A stretch of DNA of 64,000 nt from positions 1 through 64,000 of the forward strand of contig NZ_JADEYP010000009.1 of assembly GCF_020295405.1 (NCBI RefSeq). The letters run 5' to 3'. Shown here in pieces: positions 53,419 through 62,800 of the stretch. The notes under the pieces were generated by a model. The model saw nothing but the letters and a program-made list of their open reading frames with translations. It ran no database searches and was not told the DNA's origin. The position numbers were made by a program, and so were the translations under genes. The stretch is from Sphingobacterium bovistauri (GTDB taxonomy: Bacteria > Bacteroidota > Bacteroidia > Sphingobacteriales > Sphingobacteriaceae). Every line of letters begins with the position of its first letter. The stretch's first letter is position 1.

Positions 53419-54087
53419 ATGCATACAGAATTACAGAATATTAAACAACAGGTAGACTCTCTACAAGAAAACATAGACTTAATCACACAAGATATAGTGC
53501 GAATTTTACCAAATATCGTATCGCTACTTTCTGAAAATGAAAAGAAAATGAAGGAATTCTATGAGATACGTGCTAAAGATCAGGAGGTTATGACGCAATT
53601 GAAAGGGTTCATCAAACGTGAAAATGATATCCTAACAAAGATCATCAATGATTATGGCTCTCTTCAAGATGTCGCTAATGAAATTTCCACTACGGCTAGA
53701 CAGGAATTGGTTGTGTTATCAGACAAAGAAAAGGAAATTGTGTCAAAAATTTCAGAGATACCAGAAAAGGTCAATATAAAATATCAATATGGTATTGATA
53801 TAAAATCAACTCCAGTGGTTATTGTCATGGTATTATTAACGGTCATTATATCGCTTGGACTCGGTGCATTATACGAGAAAAACAGTCAGATAGACAAAAG
53901 AAAATCATATGAGATGCGCTATCGAATGATGGAATTGGAATTGCCAAATGCAACATCTAATATTGACTCTTCCTACAATCTAAATCCTGATAAATTTCAT
54001 GATTTAGTAATAAAAAAAGAGGAACAACAGCGCCTAAAATGGAGCATTAAGGAGAAACAGCGAGAAATTCTTGAATTACAAAATTAA
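53419..54087 (+). CDS. coiled-coil single-TM protein of the mobilisation operon
   Basis: A 222-residue protein with a long coiled coil (about 1-115), one membrane segment (VVIVMVLLTVIISLGLGALY, about 132-151), and a charged helical C-terminal part (about 155-222). It lies 5 bp after the relaxase gene in the same operon and is of the type often found third in Bacteroidetes mob operons (MbpC-like position). It may link the relaxosome to the membrane or coupling protein. The function is inferred from position. Confidence 0.65.
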   Translation: MHTELQNIKQQVDSLQENIDLITQDIVRILPNIVSLLSENEKKMKEFYEIRAKDQEVMTQLKGFIKRENDILTKIINDYGSLQDVANEISTTARQELVVLSDKEKEIVSKISEIPEKVNIKYQYGIDIKSTPVVIVMVLLTVIISLGLGALYEKNSQIDKRKSYEMRYRMMELELPNATSNIDSSYNLNPDKFHDLVIKKEEQQRLKWSIKEKQREILELQN

Positions 54088-54093
54088 GTTCTA

Positions 54094-54127
54094 AAATACC
54101 TTAGGCATCGAGCTTAAGGTATTTTTT
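54094..54127 (+). terminator. terminator of the mob operon
   Basis: AAATACCTTA pairs with TAAGGTATTT and is followed by a T-run, just after the coiled-coil gene. Confidence 0.75.
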
Positions 54128-54349
54128 CTACATTAAATTAGTCGCAAAGTTACTTCGTCAGCTTGACACGCCCCATACTTCCAGCCCCAATCCACACAAT
54201 AAAATAGTTCAAAAAATGGGTATCCATTCTTTAGGAATGGAACCTCCTTCACTTCGTCATTTTTATTCTATTTTCTTTTGCTTAGTCAGCCTTAGACTCG
54301 TAAGCCATTAAGCGTTAATTCAATTTTCAATTCATTTAAACTTACAATC

Positions 54350-54808
54350 ATGAAAAAGAACTTTATCGCTAATGAACTAAAATTAAGCTATCACAAAAAT
54401 GCTAAATTATCTATTGATGATTTCAAGTGTATTAATAATTCCAAACTAATGGATAGAACATTCCGTAGAATTTGGGATTTAGAGGAACTTGAAATTAGAG
54501 AAAGCTTTTATGCTTTATATTTAAATACAAAACTGGATGTCATAGGTTACCGAAAAATAGCGGATGGTGGATTAGATACCGTTATGGTAGATATGCGATT
54601 GATTATGTCCTCTGCTCTTTTGTGCAATGCTACAAAGATTGCGGTAGCACACAATCACCCTTCTGGATCACTTAAACCAAGCTGTGCAGACAGAACTTTA
54701 ACTAATAGAATAAATGAAGCAGCAAAAGTTTTGGATATCCAATTATTAGATCATATCATACTGATTTCTGAAAACTACTATTCATTCAGAGATGAAGGAG
54801 AGTTTTAA
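54350..54808 (+). CDS. RadC family JAB-domain protein
   Basis: A 152-residue protein consisting of the JAB/MPN metal-binding domain of RadC (DUF2466). The JAMM motif is intact: AVAHNHPSGSLKPSCAD (H-x-H-P-S-G, then S-x-x-D). It lacks the N-terminal UPF0758 helix-hairpin-helix part of full-length chromosomal RadC and is the short form common on Bacteroidetes mobile elements. The biochemical role is not established. A broken second copy lies at 59375-59739, on the other side of the HEPN/XRE cargo. Confidence 0.85.
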   Translation: MKKNFIANELKLSYHKNAKLSIDDFKCINNSKLMDRTFRRIWDLEELEIRESFYALYLNTKLDVIGYRKIADGGLDTVMVDMRLIMSSALLCNATKIAVAHNHPSGSLKPSCADRTLTNRINEAAKVLDIQLLDHIILISENYYSFRDEGEF

Positions 54809-54949
54809 ACTCTCCTTCATTTACAGACTCAAATGTATTCATTGTACCAAAAAACTATTTTGCTAAATATTAATAATTATAGTAATATGGTTAGAGAAAA
54901 ATAGAAAAATTTATGATTTGACATCAACGATTTTATTTTAGTCTATAAA

Positions 54950-56617
54950 TTACGAATCGCTAAACGTATCATGAACTAAGGCAGTACATTCTTCGAGGAA
55001 GTGTTCGCACCTAGATTGATATCTATAAGCTTCATCCCAATCCAGATATGACATCCCCTCATACCGAACCTCTTTTACAACATTTACAAAATCATTATAA
55101 ATAGCCTTTTCTTCAGTCGATGATCTTGGAAACAAGTCATTTGGAAACTGCCACAAACTGCAACATAGGGTAAATAAATGATTCAAATTGTACTTATACG
55201 GTCTATACCCATAAAAGAACTCCAATAACCCCAAAGCAGCTTGCTCGATAGCCTGATTAAATAATAAAACTTTAACTACAACTTCTTCTGAGTGTTCAAT
55301 TGCCTGACCGCCATTAAAGAAACCTGTAGAATGATTTTTACGATTGTACCATTTTGTCCTAATACTCTCTAACTCCTGATTAGTTCGAATTCCATTATTT
55401 TCATGAAATGACCAATTACTATTTAATGAATCTAACAAGGGGTCAGCAAACTGTAAGACCTTATGGAAAAATGGATTATTCTTATCCAATAGTTTTTGCA
55501 CTTGATCAGATGTAAACGATAATATAAATACAGAAACACCTGAATTCTCGTTTATTTTAGACTGAATATTAGATAGTTTTTCGCGTTGATCAATTTGACT
55601 AACAACCAACAAATCAAAATAATAATCACATTGATCTATATCTTCCTTTAAGTTAATGCCAGAAGTAATACATGACTTAGTTCGATTTCCAAATATATAA
55701 ATGCCCGAAAGTTCAGAGAGATGAATATTTATGTAGTCAACAACTTGCTTCAAACATTCAGTTCCAGCATATTTTATGGATGTTGGTACAATCTCTTTTT
55801 TAGCGATAGAAATTGAAGTACGCATATTTTGTTGTTCGAAAACATCAAACATTTTAATAACAAGTTCTTCAGCATTATTACATAATGCTTCCATTTTCAA
55901 TTCTAATTCATTTAAAGTCTCTAAAGAGATTTCAAATTTATTTTCATATCTAGTCGCGCGATAGATGTCCTCTAAAATTTGTAATAATGCAATATCGCTA
56001 TCTTTTTCTTCATCAAATATCCCTGAATAAATTGCACTGCTTTCTTTTATAAATATATGATGACATCTTATCGAATGTGTGATACGCTCTTTAGATAGAA
56101 TAATCAATTCGAGATTTCTATAGGTTAATTCTATAACCTGATGTAACATAAATGAAGCTATAGAAAGTTTTCCAATATTTTTAAAATGAAAATATCCATC
56201 CTTAAATTCATTAATTTTTTGTTTTTCACGTTCATGTAAACTAATCGCAGCCTCTTTGCAATTTTGGTAATTATAATTTTCAGGAATAATCTCAAATGTT
56301 GATTTTTCTTTTTTATAAATAAGCTTTTCAGGCTGACAAGAGTTAAATAAAAACAAACCTCCTTCTCTGATTTTGTCCTTTGCTTGAAAGGCTATATAAC
56401 AGATAACTTTATATTGCGGGAAGTCCCGAATTAAATTCACAACTTTAGGTACTTCACTCCCTAAAGTTTTTACATACTTATTCGAAACAAGTATAATAAG
56501 TTCATAGGTAGTTATATCACTTTCGTATGTATTAAGATAGATTTGTTCAATATTAAACCTAGAAGTAATGATGGAAACAATATTTTCTAAGTTCTGCTGA
56601 TCTTTAATATATTTCAT
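54950..56617 (-). CDS. tandem NTase-HEPN protein
   Basis: A 555-residue soluble protein made of two similar halves. Each half begins with a degenerate nucleotidyltransferase-like strand pattern (IEQIYLNTYES...YELIILVSN at about 23-47; GIYIFGNRTKS...YYFDLLVVSQ at about 304-340) and ends with a helical HEPN-like domain. The two HEPN-like parts are at about 140-270 (including SIASFMLHQVIELTYRNLEL and IYRATRYENKFEIS) and about 425-550 (including LFNQAIEQAALGLLEFFYGY and VVKEVRYEGMSYLDWDEAYR). HEPN domains are often RNases in toxin-antitoxin and phage-defence systems, and MNT-type NTases are their usual partners, but no classic RxxxxH can be assigned with certainty here. It follows the next gene (56624-57745) after 6 bp in one operon. 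Confidence 0.65.
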   Translation of the reverse strand: MKYIKDQQNLENIVSIITSRFNIEQIYLNTYESDITTYELIILVSNKYVKTLGSEVPKVVNLIRDFPQYKVICYIAFQAKDKIREGGLFLFNSCQPEKLIYKKEKSTFEIIPENYNYQNCKEAAISLHEREKQKINEFKDGYFHFKNIGKLSIASFMLHQVIELTYRNLELIILSKERITHSIRCHHIFIKESSAIYSGIFDEEKDSDIALLQILEDIYRATRYENKFEISLETLNELELKMEALCNNAEELVIKMFDVFEQQNMRTSISIAKKEIVPTSIKYAGTECLKQVVDYINIHLSELSGIYIFGNRTKSCITSGINLKEDIDQCDYYFDLLVVSQIDQREKLSNIQSKINENSGVSVFILSFTSDQVQKLLDKNNPFFHKVLQFADPLLDSLNSNWSFHENNGIRTNQELESIRTKWYNRKNHSTGFFNGGQAIEHSEEVVVKVLLFNQAIEQAALGLLEFFYGYRPYKYNLNHLFTLCCSLWQFPNDLFPRSSTEEKAIYNDFVNVVKEVRYEGMSYLDWDEAYRYQSRCEHFLEECTALVHDTFSDS

Positions 56618-56623
56618 GCTCTA

Positions 56624-57745
56624 CTAAATTTCTGGTTCATAATCTGATATTTCTTGTAAAAAAAGTAAAGCAACAATAAAATCCAACATTTCGTTATGAT
56701 CAAAGTCAACTCTATATCCGATTTGTTGGTTACTCAATACATCTTCCAAACAGAGTTCAAGAAATTCTCGCCATTCATAAATTGACTTTTTTTGAAATTG
56801 GTTATGTAAGTATTTCCAAGGTCTTTTAATCCATTTGTAGCCCTTGCTGAATAGCTCTTCTCTCTTTTCCTTAGGATATTTCCATTTAGTATTTATATCT
56901 ATTCCCTTTCTAAGAATATATTTATAATGTGTTGAATAGCAGTCTAAAATAAATAGAAAATCATGATAATAGTGTAATATATTACCTGGATTGCCGTGAA
57001 ATTTCCAAAAATTTTTAGTAAACAATATTTCTTTTGAAATAGCTACAGCATTTATTACATCTTCTTTTATTGAGTAACTGTATAAATCATAATAACCACC
57101 ATTATAGTTATATACAGTATCTCTTTTTATAAATTCATCTCTTTCTTTTGATAAAATTTCGATATCTAAATCAGATAATATTTTATCCTTCTCGTAATTA
57201 TAAATGTTGTGTAATGAAATAATTAATTCATTGATTTGTTCAACCGCTCTGGCCATATATCCCTCGAATTCATATGTGTAGTGAACGGCGGTAGGCATTA
57301 GCCCCTCAAAAAGCAAATTATATAGATCATTTTTTAATAAAAATAAAGGTTCAGAATTGTAAACACTGATTAGTGTTTGATAGGCATTAGTGAGTGAGTC
57401 GTATTGACGTTGATTTGAATCTTTTGAAGTGTTTACTTGAATTTCTTTATAAGGTTTAGACAACTTTTTTAATAAATCAAGATCAGGTCTTATTTTCTCA
57501 ATTAGCCACCCTGCTTCAATTAAACGAATCAATTTCTTGTACTTTTTGTAAAGTATTAAAGGAGATTCATAAGTCATCCAATAATTTTTACGGACAGCCA
57601 ATGTCATAATTTCATAGAGTTCATTCTGAATTTGCGTTGCTGTTGAAAATTCTTGGAATGTCTCTTTTAGCACTGCAAATGGATTTAGTATCTCTTCCTC
57701 CTTAAGTAATACGATGTAACTATTTTCATATTCTACATGATGCAT
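56624..57745 (-). CDS. hypothetical protein, first gene of the HEPN operon
   Basis: A 373-residue, largely helical protein rich in Tyr and charged residues. No signal peptide, membrane segment or recognised catalytic motif was found. Notable segments are the aromatic KRDTVYNYNGGYYDLYSYS (about 225-243) and the helix-rich region around NPGNILHYYHDFLFILDCYS. It is the promoter-proximal gene of a two-gene operon with the tandem NTase-HEPN protein and is divergent from an XRE regulator, which suggests a regulated two-protein module. Function unknown. Confidence 0.6.
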   Translation of the reverse strand: MHHVEYENSYIVLLKEEEILNPFAVLKETFQEFSTATQIQNELYEIMTLAVRKNYWMTYESPLILYKKYKKLIRLIEAGWLIEKIRPDLDLLKKLSKPYKEIQVNTSKDSNQRQYDSLTNAYQTLISVYNSEPLFLLKNDLYNLLFEGLMPTAVHYTYEFEGYMARAVEQINELIISLHNIYNYEKDKILSDLDIEILSKERDEFIKRDTVYNYNGGYYDLYSYSIKEDVINAVAISKEILFTKNFWKFHGNPGNILHYYHDFLFILDCYSTHYKYILRKGIDINTKWKYPKEKREELFSKGYKWIKRPWKYLHNQFQKKSIYEWREFLELCLEDVLSNQQIGYRVDFDHNEMLDFIVALLFLQEISDYEPEI

Positions 57746-57818
57746 AATGTTATGGGTTTGTTTGTAAGCAAAAGAACTTAGTATTATTCATGTACCGAAC
57801 TAAAAATGCTTGTATTTT

Positions 57819-57833
57819 ACCAATTGAATTGGT
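57819..57833. promoter_or_regulatory. 15-bp palindrome between the HEPN operon and the XRE gene
   Basis: ACCAATT-G-AATTGGT is a perfect palindrome in the 169-bp divergent intergenic region. It is a good candidate operator for the XRE protein. Confidence 0.5.
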
Positions 57834-57901
57834 GTTATACTAGAATTATCTTATGTTGTACTATCTGGATATCTTTCGTATCTTGAATGCTGAATAATTG
57901 T

Positions 57902-57909
57902 TAACTTTG
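57902..57909 (+). promoter_or_regulatory. -7 box of the XRE gene, implying a near-leaderless mRNA
   Basis: TAACTTTG matches TAnnTTTG and ends only 5 bp before the ATG at 57915. Transcription would start at or next to the start codon. Confidence 0.5.
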
Positions 57910-57914
57910 GAGCT

Positions 57915-58298
57915 ATGAGTACAACTAATACGACAAACCATATAGGAAGAAAAATTACCCGTATCCGCGAACTTCGTGGTATGAAGCAGGAAGCCTTAGC
58001 TATTGAATTAGGAGTAAGTCAGCAGACTGTATCCAATATTGAGAAAAGTGCTGCTATCGAAGCTGATTTATTGGCACAAGTAGCAGAAATATTAGGCGTT
58101 ACTCCTGAAGCGATCGAGAATTTTAGTGAGGAGGCAGTGTTCAGTATAATTAATAATACATTTCAAGACAGCAGTTCGAATAACAATAATTACATGTGTA
58201 CGATTAACCCTATTGAAAAAATTGTTGAACTCTATGAGCGCCTTCTTGAATCCGAAAAATCTAAAGTAGAATTACTAGAAAAGTTATTAAACAAATAA
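57915..58298 (+). CDS. XRE family transcriptional regulator
   Basis: A 127-residue protein with an N-terminal XRE helix-turn-helix (ITRIRELRGMKQEALAIELG, then VSQQTVSNIEK; about 14-46), a poly-Asn linker (SSSNNNNY) and a C-terminal leucine-zipper-like coiled coil (VELYERLLESEKSKVELLEK). It probably regulates its own promoter and the divergent HEPN operon through the palindrome between them. It may be a regulator or antitoxin; the sequence does not decide. Confidence 0.85.
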   Translation: MSTTNTTNHIGRKITRIRELRGMKQEALAIELGVSQQTVSNIEKSAAIEADLLAQVAEILGVTPEAIENFSEEAVFSIINNTFQDSSSNNNNYMCTINPIEKIVELYERLLESEKSKVELLEKLLNK

Positions 58299-58314
58299 GA
58301 GACCATAATATTTA

Positions 58315-58830
58315 ATGCCGAGCGAATCTCAGAATATAGAATGGAAAGAATCTTGGCATTAAGACTATTTTAAATGGATTTGTGGCTTTGCTAATGCCCA
58401 AGGTGGAACAATATATATTGGAAAAAATGACGGTGGTAAGATCCAGCATATATCTAACACCGATAAATTACTAGAAGATATTCCAAATCAATCCAGAGAT
58501 CTTCTCGGTCTAATGATTGATATTAACCTTCAAACTGAAAATAATATTGATTATTAAGAAATCACTGTTGAACTTTATCCATTTCCAATCAGTCTAAGAG
58601 GTAAATATTACTAAAGATCAGGAAGTACACTTCAAGAACTTAACGGTGCTGCATTATCCAAATTTTTATTACAACGACAAGGTATATATTCTAATTCAGT
58701 CGGTCGTCCAAGAACTTTGCAAAGTTAGTAACCTTAAAGCAAAAAGATATTTACCGGAACTAGAGAAAAATATATAATTAAAATCGGAATTACAGGAGAA
58801 GGAACAACGTATGTTTTGAAAAGCTCATAG
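58315..58830 (+). pseudogene. AlbA-type ATP-binding protein gene with three in-frame TAA codons
   Basis: A frame starting MPSESQNIEWKESWH is collinear with AlbA_2/Schlafen-type ATP-binding proteins (WICGFANAQGGTIYIGKNDG, LLEDIPNQSRDLLGLMIDIN, RSGSTLQELNGAALSKFLL) but contains TAA codons at 58360, 58555 and 58612, all in the same frame. After a further stop and a frame change, a C-terminal fragment (IIKIGITGEGTTYVLKSS) ends at 58830. The middle and winged-helix part is largely missing. The gene is dead. The intact parent would have been a nucleic-acid-binding or regulatory ATPase of the type often carried by such elements. Confidence 0.75.
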
Positions 58831-59374
58831 TTAAATTTTAGGTAGAAATAAATGGGCTCATCATTGGCTCATAAATAAATTGATAAATGTCAAAATTTTT
58901 GATAAATAGGCACTTATAAAATTATACATATATAATAATGGACTGCCAATGGGCTCAAATTATTAACATATGAATCATTCAATTCTCACTATTCCATTGT
59001 AAATTGTTTTTTGAAACAAATACAGGCTAGAATAAGGGCAAACATTATGCTTGCTGATATACAGAATATTTTAGCTTAAAATTAGATACTTCTCTAGTGC
59101 AGACTTATATAAATTTTGACTCTAATCCTTAAATCTAGTTCTGCTCGATATCAATTCAGTAAATTTTTCATATTGGTTCTTATAAATTATATCATGCGCA
59201 GCATTAGATAATAGATTTTCATCGTATTCTTGCGTTTCAAAGTGATCTGAACTTTTTTCTCAAGGAAAATGTAAAAGTCATCTTTGGTAATATCAAAAAA
59301 TTCAACGAGAGATTAGAGATTTGCAACATTCTTAATTACTAAAAGACTTTAAGCATCTAGTCTAGAAAATTTTT
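58831..59374. other. decayed region between the AlbA pseudogene and the second radC copy
   Basis: No intact gene. The start contains three related GGGCTCA/GGCTCAT motifs within about 120 bases, probably remains of the pseudogene upstream. A minus-strand coding remnant lies at 59122-59330. The rest is AT-rich and featureless. Confidence 0.45.
59122..59330 (-). pseudogene. C-terminal remnant of an unidentified gene
   Basis: On the minus strand a frame reads LVEFFDITKDDFYIFLEKK after a stop codon. Then, with a one-base frame change, it reads DHFETQEYDENLLSNAAHDI followed by YKNQYEKFTELISSRTRFKD and a stop at 59122. The composition is protein-like across both frames, so this is probably a decayed C-terminus. 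The family is not recognised. Confidence 0.4.
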
Positions 59375-59739
59375 AATTTAATAATCTTTTGATGATTTTA
59401 AATGTAGCAACAACTTTAAATTGATAGATTGTAAATTTAGAATAATCTGGAATTTAGAAGAGTTTGCAATTCAAGAAAACTTTTACACTTTATATTTCAA
59501 TACAAAATTAGATGTTATAGGTTGCCGAAAAAAAATAGCAGATGGTGTATTATATGCTGTAATTGGATATATGCGATTGATTATGTCATCGGCACTATTA
59601 ATTAACGCAAGACGAATTGCTAAATCATTGAAGAATAAATATATCGAAGCTTGAAAAAGTCCTAGATATACAGTTATTAGAGCAGTTAGTCCTTACCTCG
59701 ATTAGTTATTATTCATTCAGAGATGAAGGAGAGTTTTAA
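59375..59739 (+). pseudogene. second, broken copy of the RadC-family gene
   Basis: The sequence is homologous to the intact RadC-family gene at 54350-54808: RIIWNLEEFAIQENFYTLYF corresponds to RRIWDLEELEIRESFYALYL, and MRLIMSSALLINARRIA to MRLIMSSALLCNATKIA. The whole JAMM motif region is deleted. After that a frame change leads into KVLDIQLLEQ and the conserved end YYSFRDEGEF. The last 25 or so bases, including the stop, are identical to the intact copy. The gene is inactive. Confidence 0.8.
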
Positions 59740-59821
59740 ATTAATATTTTACTATTTTTATATGAAATTAATGCCAAGTATAGCAATTTATTATCTCTTA
59801 AACCATATAAGTTAATCTAAA

Positions 59822-62800
59822 ATGATATTAAGTGAAAAGTTATTAGCAGAACTACAAAGACGATTAAAAATTGGAAATCGCAGAGGCGTTCACTTAAACG
59901 CTATTCCTGCAAATTCAAGATATAAGTTTGATCTAAATAGGCTTTCTCACATTGACAAAGATCTACCTAACAATTTTATAAAGGCATTACTTTCAGAACA
60001 ACCGCTAAAATTTCGAATTAGTTGGAAAGAAAATGTCCCCGACCTAAATTCACTTTTTGAAGAAGAACAAACACAGTTAGTGAGAATTACCAAAGCCTTT
60101 GAAAATCTTATCAATCAAACCGAAGTGATTGAATCCGAAAAAGGGATAAATACGTTCGGATTTGGTTTCCCGATTTTGGCGAGACGGGATAAAGCCGACA
60201 ACAAACTGACAGTTGCACCGGTTTTGATTTGGAGTTTAAAAATTAAACGAACAAAAGAATTTAATACTTGGGAAATCTTGCGAAACGAAGACGATCCAAT
60301 TTACATAAACGAAGTTTTAATCAACCATTTGCAAAGTGACTCAAATGTTGAAATAGAACAAATACCAAGCGAAATGCTCGATGACGGACTAATTAAAATA
60401 AACGAACTCATTGATATTTGCACTAAACTTATCAAAATCGTTAATACCAGTTCACCTGATGATTTAGAGGAAATTTTCAGAGAGAAATTAGATAAAATAG
60501 TTTCAATCGGAGATAAAGCACATTACGAGAAACTGCCTTTAAACTCTACCAATTCGTTTGTTGAGTTTGGCGGGCTATTTTCAATTTTTGAAGTTCAAAA
60601 ACAAAACATCATCAATGATTACGGAAACCTTATGGAGTTACAAGGAATTGACATTTCGCTTGATGATTTAAAAGAACACACATTTCAACCGATTTCATCG
60701 GTTGAAACCGACCCCTCTCAGCAAAGCATTCTTCATTCGTTGGAAGTAACGAGAAATGTTTTGATACAAGGGCCTCCCGGAACAGGAAAAAGTCAGACAT
60801 TGACAGCTGTTTTAATCAATGCACTTGAAAACAACAAAAAAACGATTGTCGTTTGTGAAAAAAGAACAGCCCTTGAAGTATTGTACAATGCACTCATTGA
60901 AAAAGGTTTGGATTATCATTGTGTTTTAATTCGGGATATTGTAAAAGACCGAAAAACCGTTGTTGATTCTGTGAGAGACAGAGTAGATAATTCGGAATAC
61001 AAATCATACACTTACAAATCTTCCAAAGACACTTTGGAAAATATCATCAATAAAGCCAAAACTTTAATCACAAACATTAATGGCAAACATCACAAACTTG
61101 ACCAAAAAATAATTGGAAGTAAATCTTGGACTGATGTAGTTGGCAATTTGTTGGCTGAATTGAGAAACAACGATGATAACAATAAATTGAACATTGAAAA
61201 AGCAGGTTTTTCTTATTCTGCACATGAATTAAACACTTTGCTTGATCTTGTTCAAAAGGGACAAACTTTTTATACAAATTTTAAACCAATTGAATCAAAG
61301 TCATTCTTCAATCCTACTAAATTAGTTGGCGATAATCCGTACATTATCGAACAAAATATCAATGATGATTTTGATTTCTATACAAGTGAATTGCAACAAA
61401 TAAAACAACTTGTTGAAACAAACAGAGATGAATACAAAACGTTACGCAAAGCAGAATTAGATAAGCAAATAACCAATATTCAAAATGCTATTAAACAAAT
61501 ACTTGCAAAAGAAAATGAGTTAAGTTCTCTTATATCAACTACAAAAGAAAAATACTGCAAATTCAGACAAAATGAATTTTGTTTACAGATTGAAAATTTC
61601 AATCTTATTGCTAAAGAAATTGAAAAGATTTTCAACGAGAACATAAACAATTCTGATTTAATAAACGAAAAAAAGATAAACAGCTTTATCTATAAATTAT
61701 TAGCGACTTTTTCAAAAAATAAAAAGCAGACTATTACCGACCATTCTGCACTTCAAAACAGTTTTTCACAATTGGAAAAACATTTGTCTAATGCTAAAGA
61801 CATAAAATCAGAAAGTTTTCAAGGTTCATTAACTAACAATAATACAACTTTTAAAAACGTAAAAAGTAGTCTATCAGAAATTAAAAATAGTTTTGATACA
61901 AAAATTGAAACAGAATTTTCTGGATTCAATCTCAATACAATTTTAGAAGTTTCAAACAATCATTTTCAGAAAATAGAAAATGAAATAAGTAATGCTAATA
62001 CTGAAACACATACGTTATTACAATCTATAAAAACTGATTTCAGCAATTATTTAGCTGAAATAGAAAAGCTTTTACAAACGCTTGCCAATGAACTTAACAA
62101 AAGTAAGGACATAAAACTTCATTACACTTTTGATAAATCATTTTCAGATAACAAAGCAACTCTTCTAATAATACAACCCAAGATTGAAGAAATACAAAAT
62201 GAATTTGAAGCAAAAACTCAAAACGAGTTTCAAAAAATCAGTTTGCTGAAAGCCAATGCAAGCGACATTGATATAAAAAGTTTGCCTATACTTCAAGAAA
62301 AGTCTAATAGTTTGGTTAGCAAATTCAATTCAGATAATTGGTTGAAAGCCCAATTGAAAACAACTGATTTTTATTCATTTTTGACACAGTTAGAAACATT
62401 CATTGAAGTCAAGAATGAATATTTCAATTCTGAACAAGATTTGTTTTTAGCGGAGTTCAAATGGTTTCAGTTCTATAATAGCTTATCGGAAAACGAAAAA
62501 ACGATTGTAAAGGAATTAAAGCCAAAAACAAATTGGCGTAAACCGTTTTTAATCTTCTATTTGGATTCCTTGCTACGTGTTTCTGCAAGTGGTGGCGACT
62601 TACCTGTAAATGATGAAGAACACAAAGAGCTTGACGCAACATTAAGCGGAATTGAGAAAGAACAATTAAAATACATCAAACAGTTTTGGTATTCTAAACA
62701 AATTGGTGCAACACAATTATTTATTCAAAACAACTACGGATTATCCGTTGAAAATTTATACAACAAAAGAAGCAGTAGAAATTTTAAACGGCTTTCATTA

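Noticed and set aside
53419-54087. Coiled-coil TM protein as a phage holin or tape-measure-like protein
   Set aside because: It lies in the mob operon, has a single TM segment in the middle, and no phage genes are nearby.
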